A DNA stretch of 64,000 nt from Sphingomonas sp. J315 (GCF_024666595.1 NZ_CP088296.1:372001-436000), one strand, 5' to 3'; positions 10,345 to 19,210 are shown, counted from the first letter of the stretch. Program-made: numbers and translations. Notes: generated from the sequence alone by a model not told the origin.

Positions 10345-12303
10345 ATGAGCGATAGCCGCATCACCGGGCTTATGCGCCGCCTGACAAGTCTGGACTGGCG
10401 CGCGGGCCTCATGATCCTGATCGCGCTGCTCGGCATCGCCGTGCTCGGCCTGCTGGTGGTCAGCCAGCGCAACGCCGACGCCCAGCGCCAGGCGGCGCTC
10501 GCGCGACAGTCTGACAGCTATGAGGTAATGGTCCTCGCCCAGGGATTCGCCGCGACCGTGGCACAGGCCGAGGCGACTTTGGGCCGCTATGTCGTGGCAG
10601 GCGAGCGCCGGGTTGGGCGCGACTTTGTCGACCAATGGCGCCGCGCCGACGGCCAGCTCGGCCTGCTCGAACGTCGCGTCCGCGGCAATGCCGCACAGAC
10701 TGCCCGCGCCACGCGGTTGCGCAACGCCTTCACCGCGCGGGGCGCGGAGCTGGCCGAAGTCGCCCAGAACACCAATTTCGGCCGGAACGAAGCGGCCTAT
10801 GCCTATTTCAACGAAGCGCGGCGCTCGCCCCATCTCGCCGCCCTGTCGCGCGAGACGGGGGCGATCTTCGACGCCGAACGGCTGCTGCTCAGCGCCCGCG
10901 CGGAAGAAGCGCGGCTGACCGCTGCGGGCGCGGCGGCGGATACCCGCAACCTCGCGATCTTCGGCGTGCTGCTGACGGTCGGCGCGATCATCCTTGGCTG
11001 GCTCAGCGTGCGCGCGATCCGCGACCGCGCCGCCGCCGCCGCCGAGATCGAAGCGCAGCGCGCCCGATCCGAGGAGCTGGAAGCCGCCGTCGCCGCCGCC
11101 ACCGCCGGGCTTCAGGCCGAAGCGCGCGAACGCGCCGCCGCCGAGGAGAAGCTCCGCCAGGTGCAGAAGATGGAGGCGGTAGGCCAGCTGACCGGCGGAA
11201 TCGCGCATGATTTCAATAATATGCTCGCGGTCGTGTTGGGCGGGATCGAGCTCGCCAAACGTAACTTGCCCGACGACGCAACCGAAGCGCTGCGTCATAT
11301 CGAAAACGCCGGAGAAGGTGCCAGCCGCGCTGCCGCCCTGACCCGCCAGTTGCTCGGTTTCGCACGGTCGGAGGCGCTCGCCCCCGAAGCGATCGAGCCG
11401 ACCGAGTTGATCGAGGGCATGTCGGTGCTGCTCGATCGCACCCTGGGCGACGGCATCACGATCGAGACACGCAGCGCGGGAACGCAGTGGCACGTCTGGG
11501 CCGACCGCGTGCAGCTCGAAAATGCGCTGTTGAACCTGGCCGTCAACGCCCGCGACGCAATGGACGGGCGCGGGACGCTGGTGATCGCATCGGGCCATGT
11601 CGCGCTCGAGGGCGATGCTGCCGGAGAATGCGCGCCGGGTGACTATGTCAGCATCGCCGTGAGCGACACGGGTACCGGGATGACCAGGGAAGTCATGGAC
11701 CGCGTGTTTGAACCCTTTTTCACCACCAAACCGGTGGGCAAGGGAACCGGGCTCGGCCTCAGCCAGATTTTCGGTTTCGCGCGCCAGTCGGGCGGGGAAG
11801 TGCGGATCGAGTCGGTCGTCGGCGAAGGGACGACGGTGACGATGCTCCTCCCCTGCCACGCCGCAACCCCCAAGGAAAAGGTCGCGCCGGAGCGGATCGG
11901 CCCGCGCGCCGGACCGCACCGTGCGCTCGACATTCTGGTGGTCGAGGATGACCCGCGCGTCCTGTCCGCCACGCTCGCCGCACTGGAGGAGCTCGGCCAT
12001 CGTCCGATTGCCTGCTCCGACCCGCTCACTGCGCCGCAGATCGTCGCCGGACTGCGTTCGCTCGACCTGATCATGTCCGATGTCCTGATGCCCGGACAGA
12101 CCGGCCCCGAAATGATCGCAGGGCTCCAGCCCCAGCTCGACGGGGTCGGCGTGCTGTTCGTGACCGGCTATGCCGGCGAAGCGGACCAGGATCGTTTCGC
12201 CGGGCGACCGGTACTGCGCAAGCCGTTTACGCTGGCCGCGCTCGAACAGGCGCTGGCGGATGCGATAGCCGCGCAGGCACCTGCCGACGCGCCCACAGGC
12301 TAG
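10345..12303 (+). CDS. Hybrid sensor histidine kinase (CHASE3-HisKA-HATPase-REC)
   Basis: A 652-residue membrane kinase. TM1 spans about residues 20-40; a CHASE3-like helical periplasmic domain follows to about 200; TM2 is near 203-222; a coiled coil leads to the HisKA site H288 in GGIAHDFNNML. The ATPase domain shows N-box NLAVNARDAM, G1 DTGTGM, F-box FEPFFTTK and G2 GTGLGLS. A C-terminal receiver has ILVVEDD and the phospho-acceptor D579 in SDVLMPG with KPF at the end. It sits 40 bases after serine palmitoyltransferase and before lptF, so it may sense envelope or lipid state. No DNA-binding partner lies nearby; signal and target are unknown. Confidence 0.9.
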   Translation: MSDSRITGLMRRLTSLDWRAGLMILIALLGIAVLGLLVVSQRNADAQRQAALARQSDSYEVMVLAQGFAATVAQAEATLGRYVVAGERRVGRDFVDQWRRADGQLGLLERRVRGNAAQTARATRLRNAFTARGAELAEVAQNTNFGRNEAAYAYFNEARRSPHLAALSRETGAIFDAERLLLSARAEEARLTAAGAAADTRNLAIFGVLLTVGAIILGWLSVRAIRDRAAAAAEIEAQRARSEELEAAVAAATAGLQAEARERAAAEEKLRQVQKMEAVGQLTGGIAHDFNNMLAVVLGGIELAKRNLPDDATEALRHIENAGEGASRAAALTRQLLGFARSEALAPEAIEPTELIEGMSVLLDRTLGDGITIETRSAGTQWHVWADRVQLENALLNLAVNARDAMDGRGTLVIASGHVALEGDAAGECAPGDYVSIAVSDTGTGMTREVMDRVFEPFFTTKPVGKGTGLGLSQIFGFARQSGGEVRIESVVGEGTTVTMLLPCHAATPKEKVAPERIGPRAGPHRALDILVVEDDPRVLSATLAALEELGHRPIACSDPLTAPQIVAGLRSLDLIMSDVLMPGQTGPEMIAGLQPQLDGVGVLFVTGYAGEADQDRFAGRPVLRKPFTLAALEQALADAIAAQAPADAPTG

Positions 12304-12389
12304 ATTTAGCTGCAACCTTCGATATAGCGGGAGTGTTCATGCCGGGCCGGCCGGCAGTCAGTCAGTTTTGAAGGCGCGAACCACACTCG

Positions 12390-13589
12390 ATGACCGCACT
12401 CGACCGGTACATGGCGCGCCTGATCGCGGTTCCGCTGATCTCTACGCTGTTGATCTCTGCGATGCTGCTGGTGCTCGACCGGATGCTGCGGCTGTTCGAC
12501 TTCGTCGCGAGCGAGGGCGGACCGGTCAGTGTGGTGTGGCAGATGCTCGCCAATCTGCTGCCCGAATATCTCGGCCTGGGCATTCCGATCGGGTTGATGC
12601 TCGGTATCCTGCTCGCCTTCCGCCGCCTCGCCACCACTTCCGAACTCGACGTGCTGCGCGCTGTCGGCATGAGCTATGGGCGGATGCTGCGCGTCCCCTT
12701 CATGTACGCCTTCGCGCTCGCCGCGCTCAATCTCGCGATCGTCGGCTATATCCAGCCCTATGCCCGCTACAATTACGAAGGGCTGCGGTTCGAGTTGCGC
12801 ACCGGTGCGCTCGGCGCGTCGATCAAGGTCGGCGAGTTCACCAATATGGGCGACCGGATGACGCTGCGGATCGAGGAGAGCCGCAACGAGGGCCGCGACC
12901 TGTCGGGCATCTTCGTCAGTGCGCGCGCGCCGGGCGGCGACATCGTCTCCGCGACCGCGGAAAAGGGACAGTTTCTGCGCACCGATGATCCCGATGTCAT
13001 CATCTTTCGCCTAACCAAGGGCACGCTGGTCCACCAGTCGCCCAAGTTCGACGTTCCGCGCGTTCTCACCTTCGACGCGCACGATTTGCCGATCGATCTG
13101 CCGAAATTCGAGCAATTCCGGCAACGCGGCGAGCGTAACCTTGAGTTGACCCTGCCCGAACTCGCCAAGATCGGCGGCGACCGCAGCAAGTCGGAGGAGG
13201 AACGCGATACCAGCCGCTCCGCCTTCCACTTCCGCGTGGTTGAGGTCGCGACGATGTTCCTGCTGCCGCTGCTGGCGCTGGCACTTGGCGTGCCGCCCAA
13301 GCGATCGACCTCGGCGCTGGGGGTCTTTCTGTCGATCGTGATGATCGTCACATATCACAAGATCAACGAATATGCGCAGGGAGTGGGCAGTCTCGGACTG
13401 GTCGATCCGCTGCTCGCCTTGTGGGGGCCGTTCCTGATCTTCGCGGGCCTGGTGCTGTGGATGTACTACACCATCGCCTATGTGCCGGGCGGACAGCCGA
13501 TCGGCGCGCTTGAGAAATTCTTCGCCAAGACCTGGAAAGCCGTGGCGAAATACCTGCCCGGGCGCCGCAAGCGGAAGGTGACGGCATGA
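12390..13589 (+). CDS. lptF: LptF-family inner-membrane permease
   Basis: A 399-residue LptF/LptG (YjgP/YjgQ) permease subunit. The N-terminus has the typical amphipathic start and TM1 (MTALDRYMARLIAVPLISTL), TM2-3 around residues 55-115 (EYLGLGIPIGLMLGILLAFR, AVGMSYGRMLRVP), a periplasmic beta-jellyroll domain, and three C-terminal helices. In E. coli such proteins pair with LptG and the ATPase LptB to lift LPS out of the inner membrane. Here it overlaps lptG by 4 bases and lies in the sphingolipid region. Sphingomonads replace LPS with glycosphingolipids, so the cargo could be sphingolipid; that is inference. Confidence 0.87.
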   Translation: MTALDRYMARLIAVPLISTLLISAMLLVLDRMLRLFDFVASEGGPVSVVWQMLANLLPEYLGLGIPIGLMLGILLAFRRLATTSELDVLRAVGMSYGRMLRVPFMYAFALAALNLAIVGYIQPYARYNYEGLRFELRTGALGASIKVGEFTNMGDRMTLRIEESRNEGRDLSGIFVSARAPGGDIVSATAEKGQFLRTDDPDVIIFRLTKGTLVHQSPKFDVPRVLTFDAHDLPIDLPKFEQFRQRGERNLELTLPELAKIGGDRSKSEEERDTSRSAFHFRVVEVATMFLLPLLALALGVPPKRSTSALGVFLSIVMIVTYHKINEYAQGVGSLGLVDPLLALWGPFLIFAGLVLWMYYTIAYVPGGQPIGALEKFFAKTWKAVAKYLPGRRKRKVTA

Positions 13590-14690
13590 TTCACGCGCTC
13601 ACCGACTTCTTCCCGTCGAAAACCGTGTCATTCTACATGGCGCGCTCGTTCCTCATCAACACCTTCGCCTTTCTGTTCGGGCTGGTGCTGATCCTGCAAA
13701 CGCTCGATCTGCTCAGCAGAATCCGGCCGCATCCTCGCTTTCCCGGGCAATGGCGATGCCCAGGTCTGGACCTATGTCAGTCTGCGCGCGCCGCAGATCA
13801 TCGCGACCTTCCTGCCCTTTTCGGTGCTGCTCGGCACCATCGTCACGTTCAGCACGATGAACCAGAATAGCGAGATCATTGCGCTCAAGGCATCGGGCCT
13901 GTCGGCGCATCAGGTGCTTGCGCCGCTGATGATCGCCGGGCTGGGCGTCGCGATCATTTCCTTCAGCTTCAACGACCGGGTCGTCGCGCGGGCCAGTTCC
14001 ACGCTCGCCGCCTGGAAGAAGGTCGAATACGGCCCGCTGCCGATCGACCGGGGCGACCGCTCGAACGTCTGGGTCCGCAACGGCAGTCATTTGATCCACG
14101 CCCAACAGATCAAGGGCCGGGGCGACGCAGCGATCCTGGGCGGCGTTACGGTCTATGAGCGCGACGGGGCCGTGCTGAAGTCGCTCGTCCGTGCCAAGGC
14201 CGGGCGGCGTGAGGGCAATGGCTGGCGGGTTCAGGGCGCGGAGCGGTTCGATGTGGCGACGGGCAAGCTCACCCCGCTGGGCGATGTGATCGTCGGGCAG
14301 GGCGTGCGCCCCGACCAGTTCACCCTCGCCAATGTCGATGCCGAAAGCATGTCGTTCGGTGCGCTGAGCGAGGCGATCGACGACCTCAAGACCGCCGGCC
14401 GCCCGACCAAGGCGCTCGAAGGGTCATTGTGGCACAAACTGTCCGGCCCGCTCTCGGCGGTGCTGATGCCGCTGCTCGCCGCCGTCGCCGCGTTCGGCAT
14501 CGCGCGATCGGGCAAATTGTTCGTCCGCGCGGTGATGGGGATGGGCCTCGGCTTCCTCTACTTCGTCGCCGACAATTTCGCGCTGGCGATGGGCAATCTC
14601 GGCGCCTACCCGCCCTTCCTCGCTGCCTGGGCGCCGTTCCTGCTGTTCGCGATGATCGGCGAGGCGGTGCTGCTCAAGAGCGAGGAATAG
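13586..14690 (+). CDS. lptG: LptG-family inner-membrane permease, frameshifted
   Basis: The LptG partner of the upstream LptF. It starts MIHALTDFFPSKTVSFYMAR within the last codons of lptF. An apparent extra A at about 13718 breaks the frame: before it one reads LVLILQTLDLLS, after it in another frame ESGRILAFPGNGDAQVWTYV and then FSVLLGTIVTFSTMNQNSEI. Deleting that A gives one protein of about 367 residues, the normal length, with six membrane helices and a periplasmic jellyroll. The downstream half is coherent to the natural stop, and the gene is expected to be essential, so an assembly error is the better reading. Confidence 0.87.
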
Positions 14691-14702
14691 CCCTCCCAAC
14701 GT

Positions 14703-14784
14703 CGCCCCGGGGCTAGACCCGGGGCCGGGCTGCCTTGCGCGCCTGAGGGAAGATGCCCCGGCCCGGGTCAAGCCCGGGCAGACG
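14703..14784. repeat. REP-like intergenic palindrome, second copy of the 6177 element
   Basis: CGCCCCGGGGCTAGACCCGG on the left and GGCCCGGGTCAAGCCCGGGC on the right flank a core with CTGCCTTG, the same architecture as the element at 6177-6252. It separates the convergent lptG and desaturase genes and could act as a two-way terminator. It ends seven bases before the desaturase stop. Confidence 0.55.
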
Positions 14785-14790
14785 ACGCGA

Positions 14791-15900
14791 TTATTGCGCC
14801 CGTACCTTCATCGTGCTCGCCGCGAGCCGCGCCATCAAGCCGCGCAGCGTCGGGTAGTTCGCTTGCCTGTAGGTCGAGTCGGCCCCCAGCGCCTCCGACA
14901 GCCGCCGGTGCGCCTCGCCCAGCGAATGATAGGGCAGGCTCGGCAGCAGATGGTGAAGCGCATGGAAGCGCAGCCCAACCGGTGCCCACAGATAGGGCAG
15001 GAACCCGCCCGGCACGTTGACGCTGTCGAGATATTGCGCGGTCACCGTCAGCGGCTCGCCTTCATTCTCCCACAGATGCGCGACCAGAGTGCGCACCTGG
15101 TTGAGCACCGCGACGCCCGAGATCACCACCATACAGGTGAGGAACGCCTTGAGCGGCAGCACGCCGGTCGAAACCGTGGCGATCAGCGTCACCGCGACCA
15201 CGCTCGCGCCGATTTCCTGCCAGCGCCACTGGCGGGCGAACTCGCCCTCGGGCGCCTTGCGCTCGAACTTGGGGTTGATCTGGAGGCCCGAATAGCGGCC
15301 CACGACAACGCGGCGCAGCTTTGACGACAGCAGCGACAGCGGCCCCAGCACGCCGAAGCGCAGCAGCAGCCCGACCGGCATCAGCGTCGACACCAGCAGG
15401 AACACCGGCAGCGTCCACGGCTTCATCAGCGCGAGCGGCAGATATTCGGGGTCCTCCACCGTGCCATAACGGGTGCGCGTGTGGTGGATCGTATGAATGC
15501 CCTCATACATGAAGCTCGGCAGCATCATCGGGATGCCGAGCAGCAGGTTCCACCCCACCCGGAAGCCGGGCAGCAACGAGTGCTTAAGGTGCGTGATCTC
15601 GTGAATGAACAGGCTGGCGCGATAGAGCGCGAGCACGGCAAGCACGCCGCTTGCCAGCGCCCAGCCGATCGACGGGGCAAGGATCGCGCCCGCCAGCGCG
15701 GCATAGCCGACTCCTGCCGAAACGAGGAAATCGCTCCAATAGATGCGCGCGCTCGGCGTCTGCAAATCGCGGGTCAGCTCCGACGCGGCGCGCAGCATCG
15801 CCTTGTCGTCGGCCATGCCGGACAAGCGGATCTTCGACGCCGCGACCGGCGCATCGGCAACACGCTCCCGCGCGGCCGCATCAAGGGCGAGACTATTCAT
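14791..15900 (-). CDS. Membrane fatty acid/sphingolipid desaturase-like protein
   Basis: A 369-residue member of the membrane di-iron desaturase/hydroxylase family (PF00487). Three histidine boxes are visible: HEITHLKH, HTIHHTRTR and HALHHLLP, with paired hydrophobic helices before and after the second box. It lies inside the sphingolipid region, convergent with lptG and divergent from the ceramide synthase, which suggests action on the sphingoid base or the N-acyl chain. Sphingomonas glycosphingolipids contain unsaturated and cyclopropane-bearing long-chain bases, so a role there is plausible but not shown. The start at MNSLALD is chosen from several close ATGs (15912, 15918); none has a strong ribosome site. 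Confidence 0.82.
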   Translation of the reverse strand: MNSLALDAAARERVADAPVAASKIRLSGMADDKAMLRAASELTRDLQTPSARIYWSDFLVSAGVGYAALAGAILAPSIGWALASGVLAVLALYRASLFIHEITHLKHSLLPGFRVGWNLLLGIPMMLPSFMYEGIHTIHHTRTRYGTVEDPEYLPLALMKPWTLPVFLLVSTLMPVGLLLRFGVLGPLSLLSSKLRRVVVGRYSGLQINPKFERKAPEGEFARQWRWQEIGASVVAVTLIATVSTGVLPLKAFLTCMVVISGVAVLNQVRTLVAHLWENEGEPLTVTAQYLDSVNVPGGFLPYLWAPVGLRFHALHHLLPSLPYHSLGEAHRRLSEALGADSTYRQANYPTLRGLMARLAASTMKVRAQ

Positions 15901-16036
15901 AGCGTCCGGCATTGGCATCAGATCGTGGCCATTGCGTGGCATTTCAACACCGCCCCGGTGGGACTCGGTCCCCCAGTTGACTTGGGCGCGACAAGGCGTG
16001 ACTGAATTGGCGCAAATCAACGAAAGGTGCCATTTC

Positions 16037-17197
16037 GTGGCCATTGCCCCGCTCGCCATCCGCCCGGTCACCACCAAGGCGGACAAGCGCGACTTCATCG
16101 AACTTGCGTACCGCCTCAACCGTGGCGATCCGAACTGGATACCGCCGCTGCGCAGCGAAGTCGCCGCCGCGATCGACCCGAAGAAGAATGGCTGGTTCAG
16201 CCATGCCGAGGCACAATTATTCCTGGCCGAACGCGACGGGCGACCCGTTGGGCGGATCGCCGCGCATATCGACCGGCTGGCGCTGGAAATGCCCGTCGAG
16301 CAGGGTTTCGGCCCCGGCACCGGCTTTTTCGGCCTGTTCGAGTCGGAGGACGACAATGTCGCGCGCGCGCTGATCAACACCGCGCAGGAGTGGCTGCGCA
16401 AGAAAGGCATGACCCGCGTCGTCGGCCCGATCTCGCTGTCGATCTGGGAGGAGCCCGGCCTGTTGATCCAGGGTCATGACCACGCCCCGATGGTGATGAT
16501 GGGGCACCACAAGCCCGCCTATCGCAACTATATCGAGGATGCGGGCTTCGTACCTGTGAAGCAGCTCAAGACCTATGACCTGAATATCACCGGAGACTTT
16601 CCCCCTTTAGTCCAGCGGATCGTTGCGATGGGCGAAAAGAGCGACCGCATCCGCATCCGCACAGTCGACAAATCGCGCTTCGCTGAGGAAGCCGCGCTGA
16701 TCCTGAGCATTCTCAACGACGCATGGTCGGACAATTGGGGCTTTGTCCCCCTCACCCAGCCGGAAATCGACGATGTCGGAAAAAAGCTGAAGCCGATCGT
16801 CTTCGAAAAGCTGATCCGAATTGCCGAGCTGGATGGCGAACCGGTGGCGTTCATGATCACCCTCCCCGACCTCAACGAGGTGCTCGGGCCACTCAACGGC
16901 AACCTCTTCCCGTTCGGCTGGGCAAAGCTGCTGTGGTGGCTGCATCGCGGCAAGGCGAGGGGCATGCGCGTCCCGCTGATGGGCGTCCTCAAGAAGCTGC
17001 AGGGATCGCGCATGGCGAGCCAGCTCGCCTTCATGATGATCGAATATATCCGTCGCGACGCGATCGTCGATTTCGGCGCGACCCGAGGGGAGATCGGCTG
17101 GGTGCTCGACGATAATCAGGGGATGAATGCCATCGCCGACACGATCGAGAGCAAGGTCAATCGCGTGTACCAAATCTACGCGAAGAATCTGGGCTAA
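16037..17197 (+). CDS. bcerS: Bacterial ceramide synthase-like GNAT-fold acyltransferase
   Basis: A 386-residue protein with a GNAT-like fold (LFLAERDGRPVGRIAAHID and IRIAELDGEPVAFMITLPDL are acetyl/acyltransferase-like strands). Its order of motifs (PNWIPPLRSEVAAAIDPKKN, GPISLSIWEEPGLLIQG, MMGHHKPAYRNYIEDAGF) fits the family that in Caulobacter includes CC_1154, the bacterial ceramide synthase that N-acylates the sphingoid base. Location in the sphingolipid region supports the same role. The GTG at 16037 has GAAAGG about 10 bases upstream and starts directly at the conserved core (IAPLAIRPV); a GTG at 15998 is the alternative. Divergent from the desaturase. Confidence 0.8.
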   Translation: MAIAPLAIRPVTTKADKRDFIELAYRLNRGDPNWIPPLRSEVAAAIDPKKNGWFSHAEAQLFLAERDGRPVGRIAAHIDRLALEMPVEQGFGPGTGFFGLFESEDDNVARALINTAQEWLRKKGMTRVVGPISLSIWEEPGLLIQGHDHAPMVMMGHHKPAYRNYIEDAGFVPVKQLKTYDLNITGDFPPLVQRIVAMGEKSDRIRIRTVDKSRFAEEAALILSILNDAWSDNWGFVPLTQPEIDDVGKKLKPIVFEKLIRIAELDGEPVAFMITLPDLNEVLGPLNGNLFPFGWAKLLWWLHRGKARGMRVPLMGVLKKLQGSRMASQLAFMMIEYIRRDAIVDFGATRGEIGWVLDDNQGMNAIADTIESKVNRVYQIYAKNLG

Positions 17198-17210
17198 AGC
17201 CCCAGGATAG

Positions 17211-17243
17211 GCGGCCCGCAGCGTTAGGGGCACTGCGGGCCGC
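17211..17243. terminator. Strong hairpin after the ceramide synthase gene
   Basis: GCGGCCCGCAG (17211-17221) pairs perfectly with CTGCGGGCCGC (17233-17243), an 11-bp GC stem with an 11-base loop, 13 bases after the stop codon and 8 bases before the convergent neighbour's stop. There is no T-run on either side, so it may be a two-way, partly Rho-assisted end. Confidence 0.5.
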
Positions 17244-17250
17244 ACCCTCG

Positions 17251-17505
17251 CTACCGTCGGGGGGCGAGGGGATCGAATTCGTCTTCGAGGATCCATTCCG
17301 CGCGGGTCTTGCACATCTTCTTCTCCAGCCGCGAACCGGCGACCGTGTACTTGACGCAGTAGCGCTTGGTGTCGGCGGCGGCCTCGGTGCCGGAGGGCGA
17401 TGGCGCTGCTGCGGGGGTGTCCCGTGGCGTTGGCGCGGCGAGCGCAGGTTCGGACAGGCTGGCGGTGACCAGACCCGCAGCGAGGGCGAACATCGTGGTA
17501 CGCAT
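17251..17505 (-). CDS. Small secreted protein with CKTRxxW...DPLAP C-terminus (paralogue 1)
   Basis: An 84-residue protein of unknown function with a signal peptide (MRTTMFALAAGLVTASLSEP ending near ALAA). The mature part is a Pro/Ala linker followed by a small Cys-containing end: KRYCVKYTVAGSRLEKKMCK then TRAEWILEDEFDPLAP. GGGAG lies 8 bases before the ATG. The adjacent upstream gene encodes the same architecture with RYCVRF, CKTREMW and DPLAP. The two conserved Cys suggest a disulphide in the periplasm. Confidence 0.75.
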   Translation of the reverse strand: MRTTMFALAAGLVTASLSEPALAAPTPRDTPAAAPSPSGTEAAADTKRYCVKYTVAGSRLEKKMCKTRAEWILEDEFDPLAPRR

Positions 17506-17552
17506 AACAAATCTCCCTTGAACTTCAGTGAGATATTCGTCTGACGAGACGC

Positions 17553-17798
17553 TTACTTGCTGGGGGCGAGCGGATCGTAACCTTGGGTGCCGATCCACAT
17601 TTCGCGCGTCTTGCAGGCCCGGCGCGGCGGGCTGATGCCGGTCATCTGGAAGCGCACGCAATAGCGCGCATCCTCATCAGCGACCGGGGCTGTGGCGGGT
17701 GCGGGTGCCGGCGCGTTCGGCGTCGCGGCGGTCGAATTGGGGGTGGCCGATGCGGCCGCGAACAAAGCGGTGGCACTGGCGATCAGGGCGATGGACAT
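17553..17798 (-). CDS. Small secreted protein, paralogue 2
   Basis: An 81-residue protein sharing layout with its neighbour: signal peptide (MSIALIASATALFAAASA), Pro/Ala-rich linker, then ARYCVRFQMTGISPPRRACK, TREMWIGTQGYDPLAPSK. AGGAGC is placed well before the ATG. The pair probably arose by tandem duplication and share a transcript (48-base gap, though each has its own ribosome site). Function unknown; the conserved C...CKTR..W and DPLAP ending is the useful signature. Confidence 0.75.
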   Translation of the reverse strand: MSIALIASATALFAAASATPNSTAATPNAPAPAPATAPVADEDARYCVRFQMTGISPPRRACKTREMWIGTQGYDPLAPSK

Positions 17799-17985
17799 GA
17801 AATTGCTCCTGGGTACTGTTGGGGCTGCGACCCGGCCTGGGCTCTTGTGTCGCAGCTGTGTTAGTGCATTAGTCATGCCAAACACTGGAGCTAAGCAATA
17901 TCAGTCACTTAGGTCGTTCCGAATGAAACGAGCAGGAGATTTCTCACCGAAGGGTGGTAAATTGCGCCAACAATGCGCAATCGTT

Positions 17986-18758
17986 TCAGGCGCGCAACCG
18001 TACCCAGGTCGGCGCGTGGTCGCTGGCCTTTTCGCGGCCGCGATACTCCTTGTCGACGCCGGCATCGGCAAAGCGATCGGCGGCAATCGGGCTGAGGAGC
18101 AAATGATCGATCCGGATCCCGCATCGCGCTGCCAAGCGCCTGCCTGATAATCCCAGAAGGTCCACACCCGCCCGGCGGGACAGCGCGTGCGCAGTGCGTC
18201 GGTCCATCCCTGCGCCAATAGCGCGCGATAGCCCTGGCGAGATTCCGGCTGCATCAGCGCGTCGTCCGCCATCGCCTTGACCGAATAGACATCATCGTCG
18301 TTCGGGATGACATTATAGTCGCCCGCCAGCACCACCGCTCGCTCCTCCGCGAGCAGGTCGCGCGCATGGCCGGACAATCGTTCGATCCAGCGCAGCTTGT
18401 AATCGAATTTCGGCCCCGGCACCGGATTACCGTTGGGCAGGTAGATCGACGCGATGATCACGCCGTTCACCTCCGCCTCGATATAGCGGCTATGCTCGTC
18501 CTCGGGTTCGCCTGCCAGACCGCGTTTGCGCTCGACCGGATCGATGCCCTTCGCCAGGATCGCGACGCCGTTGAAGCCCTTTTGCCCGTGCCACACTGCG
18601 CCATAGCCGGCGGCGCGGATATCCGCCTCCGGAAAGCCCTCATCTGCGGACTTCAACTCCTGAAGGCAGACCACGTCCGGCTGCTGTTCGCCGAGATATT
18701 CGATCAGGCGCGGCAGCCGCGCCTTGATCCCGTTCACATTGTAGCTGACGATCTTCAC
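17986..18758 (-). CDS. xthA: Exodeoxyribonuclease III (AP endonuclease), frameshifted
   Basis: ExoIII cleaves DNA at abasic sites in base excision repair. The frame begins with GTG at VKIVSYNVNGIKARLPRL and shows QELKSADEGF (metal-binding Glu), GDYNVIPNDDDV (active-site Asp/Asn) and WTFWDYQAGAWQRDAG. Near 18117 a base is missing: in the next frame the expected family ending continues IRIDHLLLSPIAADRFADAG, DKEYRGREKASDHAPTW (catalytic DH pair), stop at 17986. With one base restored the protein is about 257 residues, normal for the family. It starts 7 bases after the Fe-S carrier gene. Confidence 0.92.
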
Positions 18759-18765
18759 AGCGCGA

Positions 18766-19107
18766 TCAGACGGCGAAGCTGGTGCCGCAGCCGCAACCCG
18801 ATGCGGCAACTGGATTGGTCACGCGAAATGCCGCACCGCCAAGCGATTCGACGTAATCGACGCTTGCGCCCCGGACCAGGTCCAGACTGATTGAATCAAC
18901 CAGCAGAGTTACGCCATCGGTCTGCGCGATCGCATCGTCTTCGGCCGGCGCATCGGCGAGCTCGAACTTGTACTGAAACCCCGAACATCCGCCACCCTCG
19001 ACCGACAAGCGCAGCGTTGCGGGCTTGCCCTGCTTCGCTGCAATCGCCGCGACACGCGCGGCGGCGGCGGGCGTGAGACTGATTTCTTCGGAAAGCGCAG
19101 TTGCCAT
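18766..19107 (-). CDS. erpA: A-type iron-sulfur cluster carrier (ErpA/HesB family)
   Basis: A 113-residue A-type carrier that receives and delivers Fe-S clusters. The three conserved cysteines are present: C41 in VEGGGCSGFQYKF and C105/C107 in ASGCGCGTSF. The body (LTPAAAARVAAIAAKQGKP, DSISLDLVRGASVDYVESLG) fits the HesB/IscA/SufA fold. No other Fe-S assembly gene is nearby, so ErpA rather than SufA is preferred but not proven. Confidence 0.88.
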   Translation of the reverse strand: MATALSEEISLTPAAAARVAAIAAKQGKPATLRLSVEGGGCSGFQYKFELADAPAEDDAIAQTDGVTLLVDSISLDLVRGASVDYVESLGGAAFRVTNPVAASGCGCGTSFAV

Positions 19108-19151
19108 GCAGGGCAGATAGGCGCCCGCGGCGATGGCCGCAACCTAAACGG

Positions 19152-19183
19152 AAAAGGGCCGCCCGGCTGTGCCGGTGCGGCCC
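19152..19183 (-). terminator. Intrinsic terminator of the M23 peptidase gene
   Basis: On the minus strand a nested stem GGGCCGC/GCGGCCC with inner CCGGC/GCCGG is followed directly by TTTTCC. It lies about 28 bases after the peptidase stop and before the Fe-S carrier start. Confidence 0.75.
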
Positions 19184-19210
19184 CATCCCTCTCCTGTTAT
19201 CTCGTGTAGC

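Noticed and set aside
12368..12988. A 206-codon frame overlapping the start of lptF
   Set aside because: Arg-rich shadow in another frame; lptF itself has clear membrane helices and family motifs.
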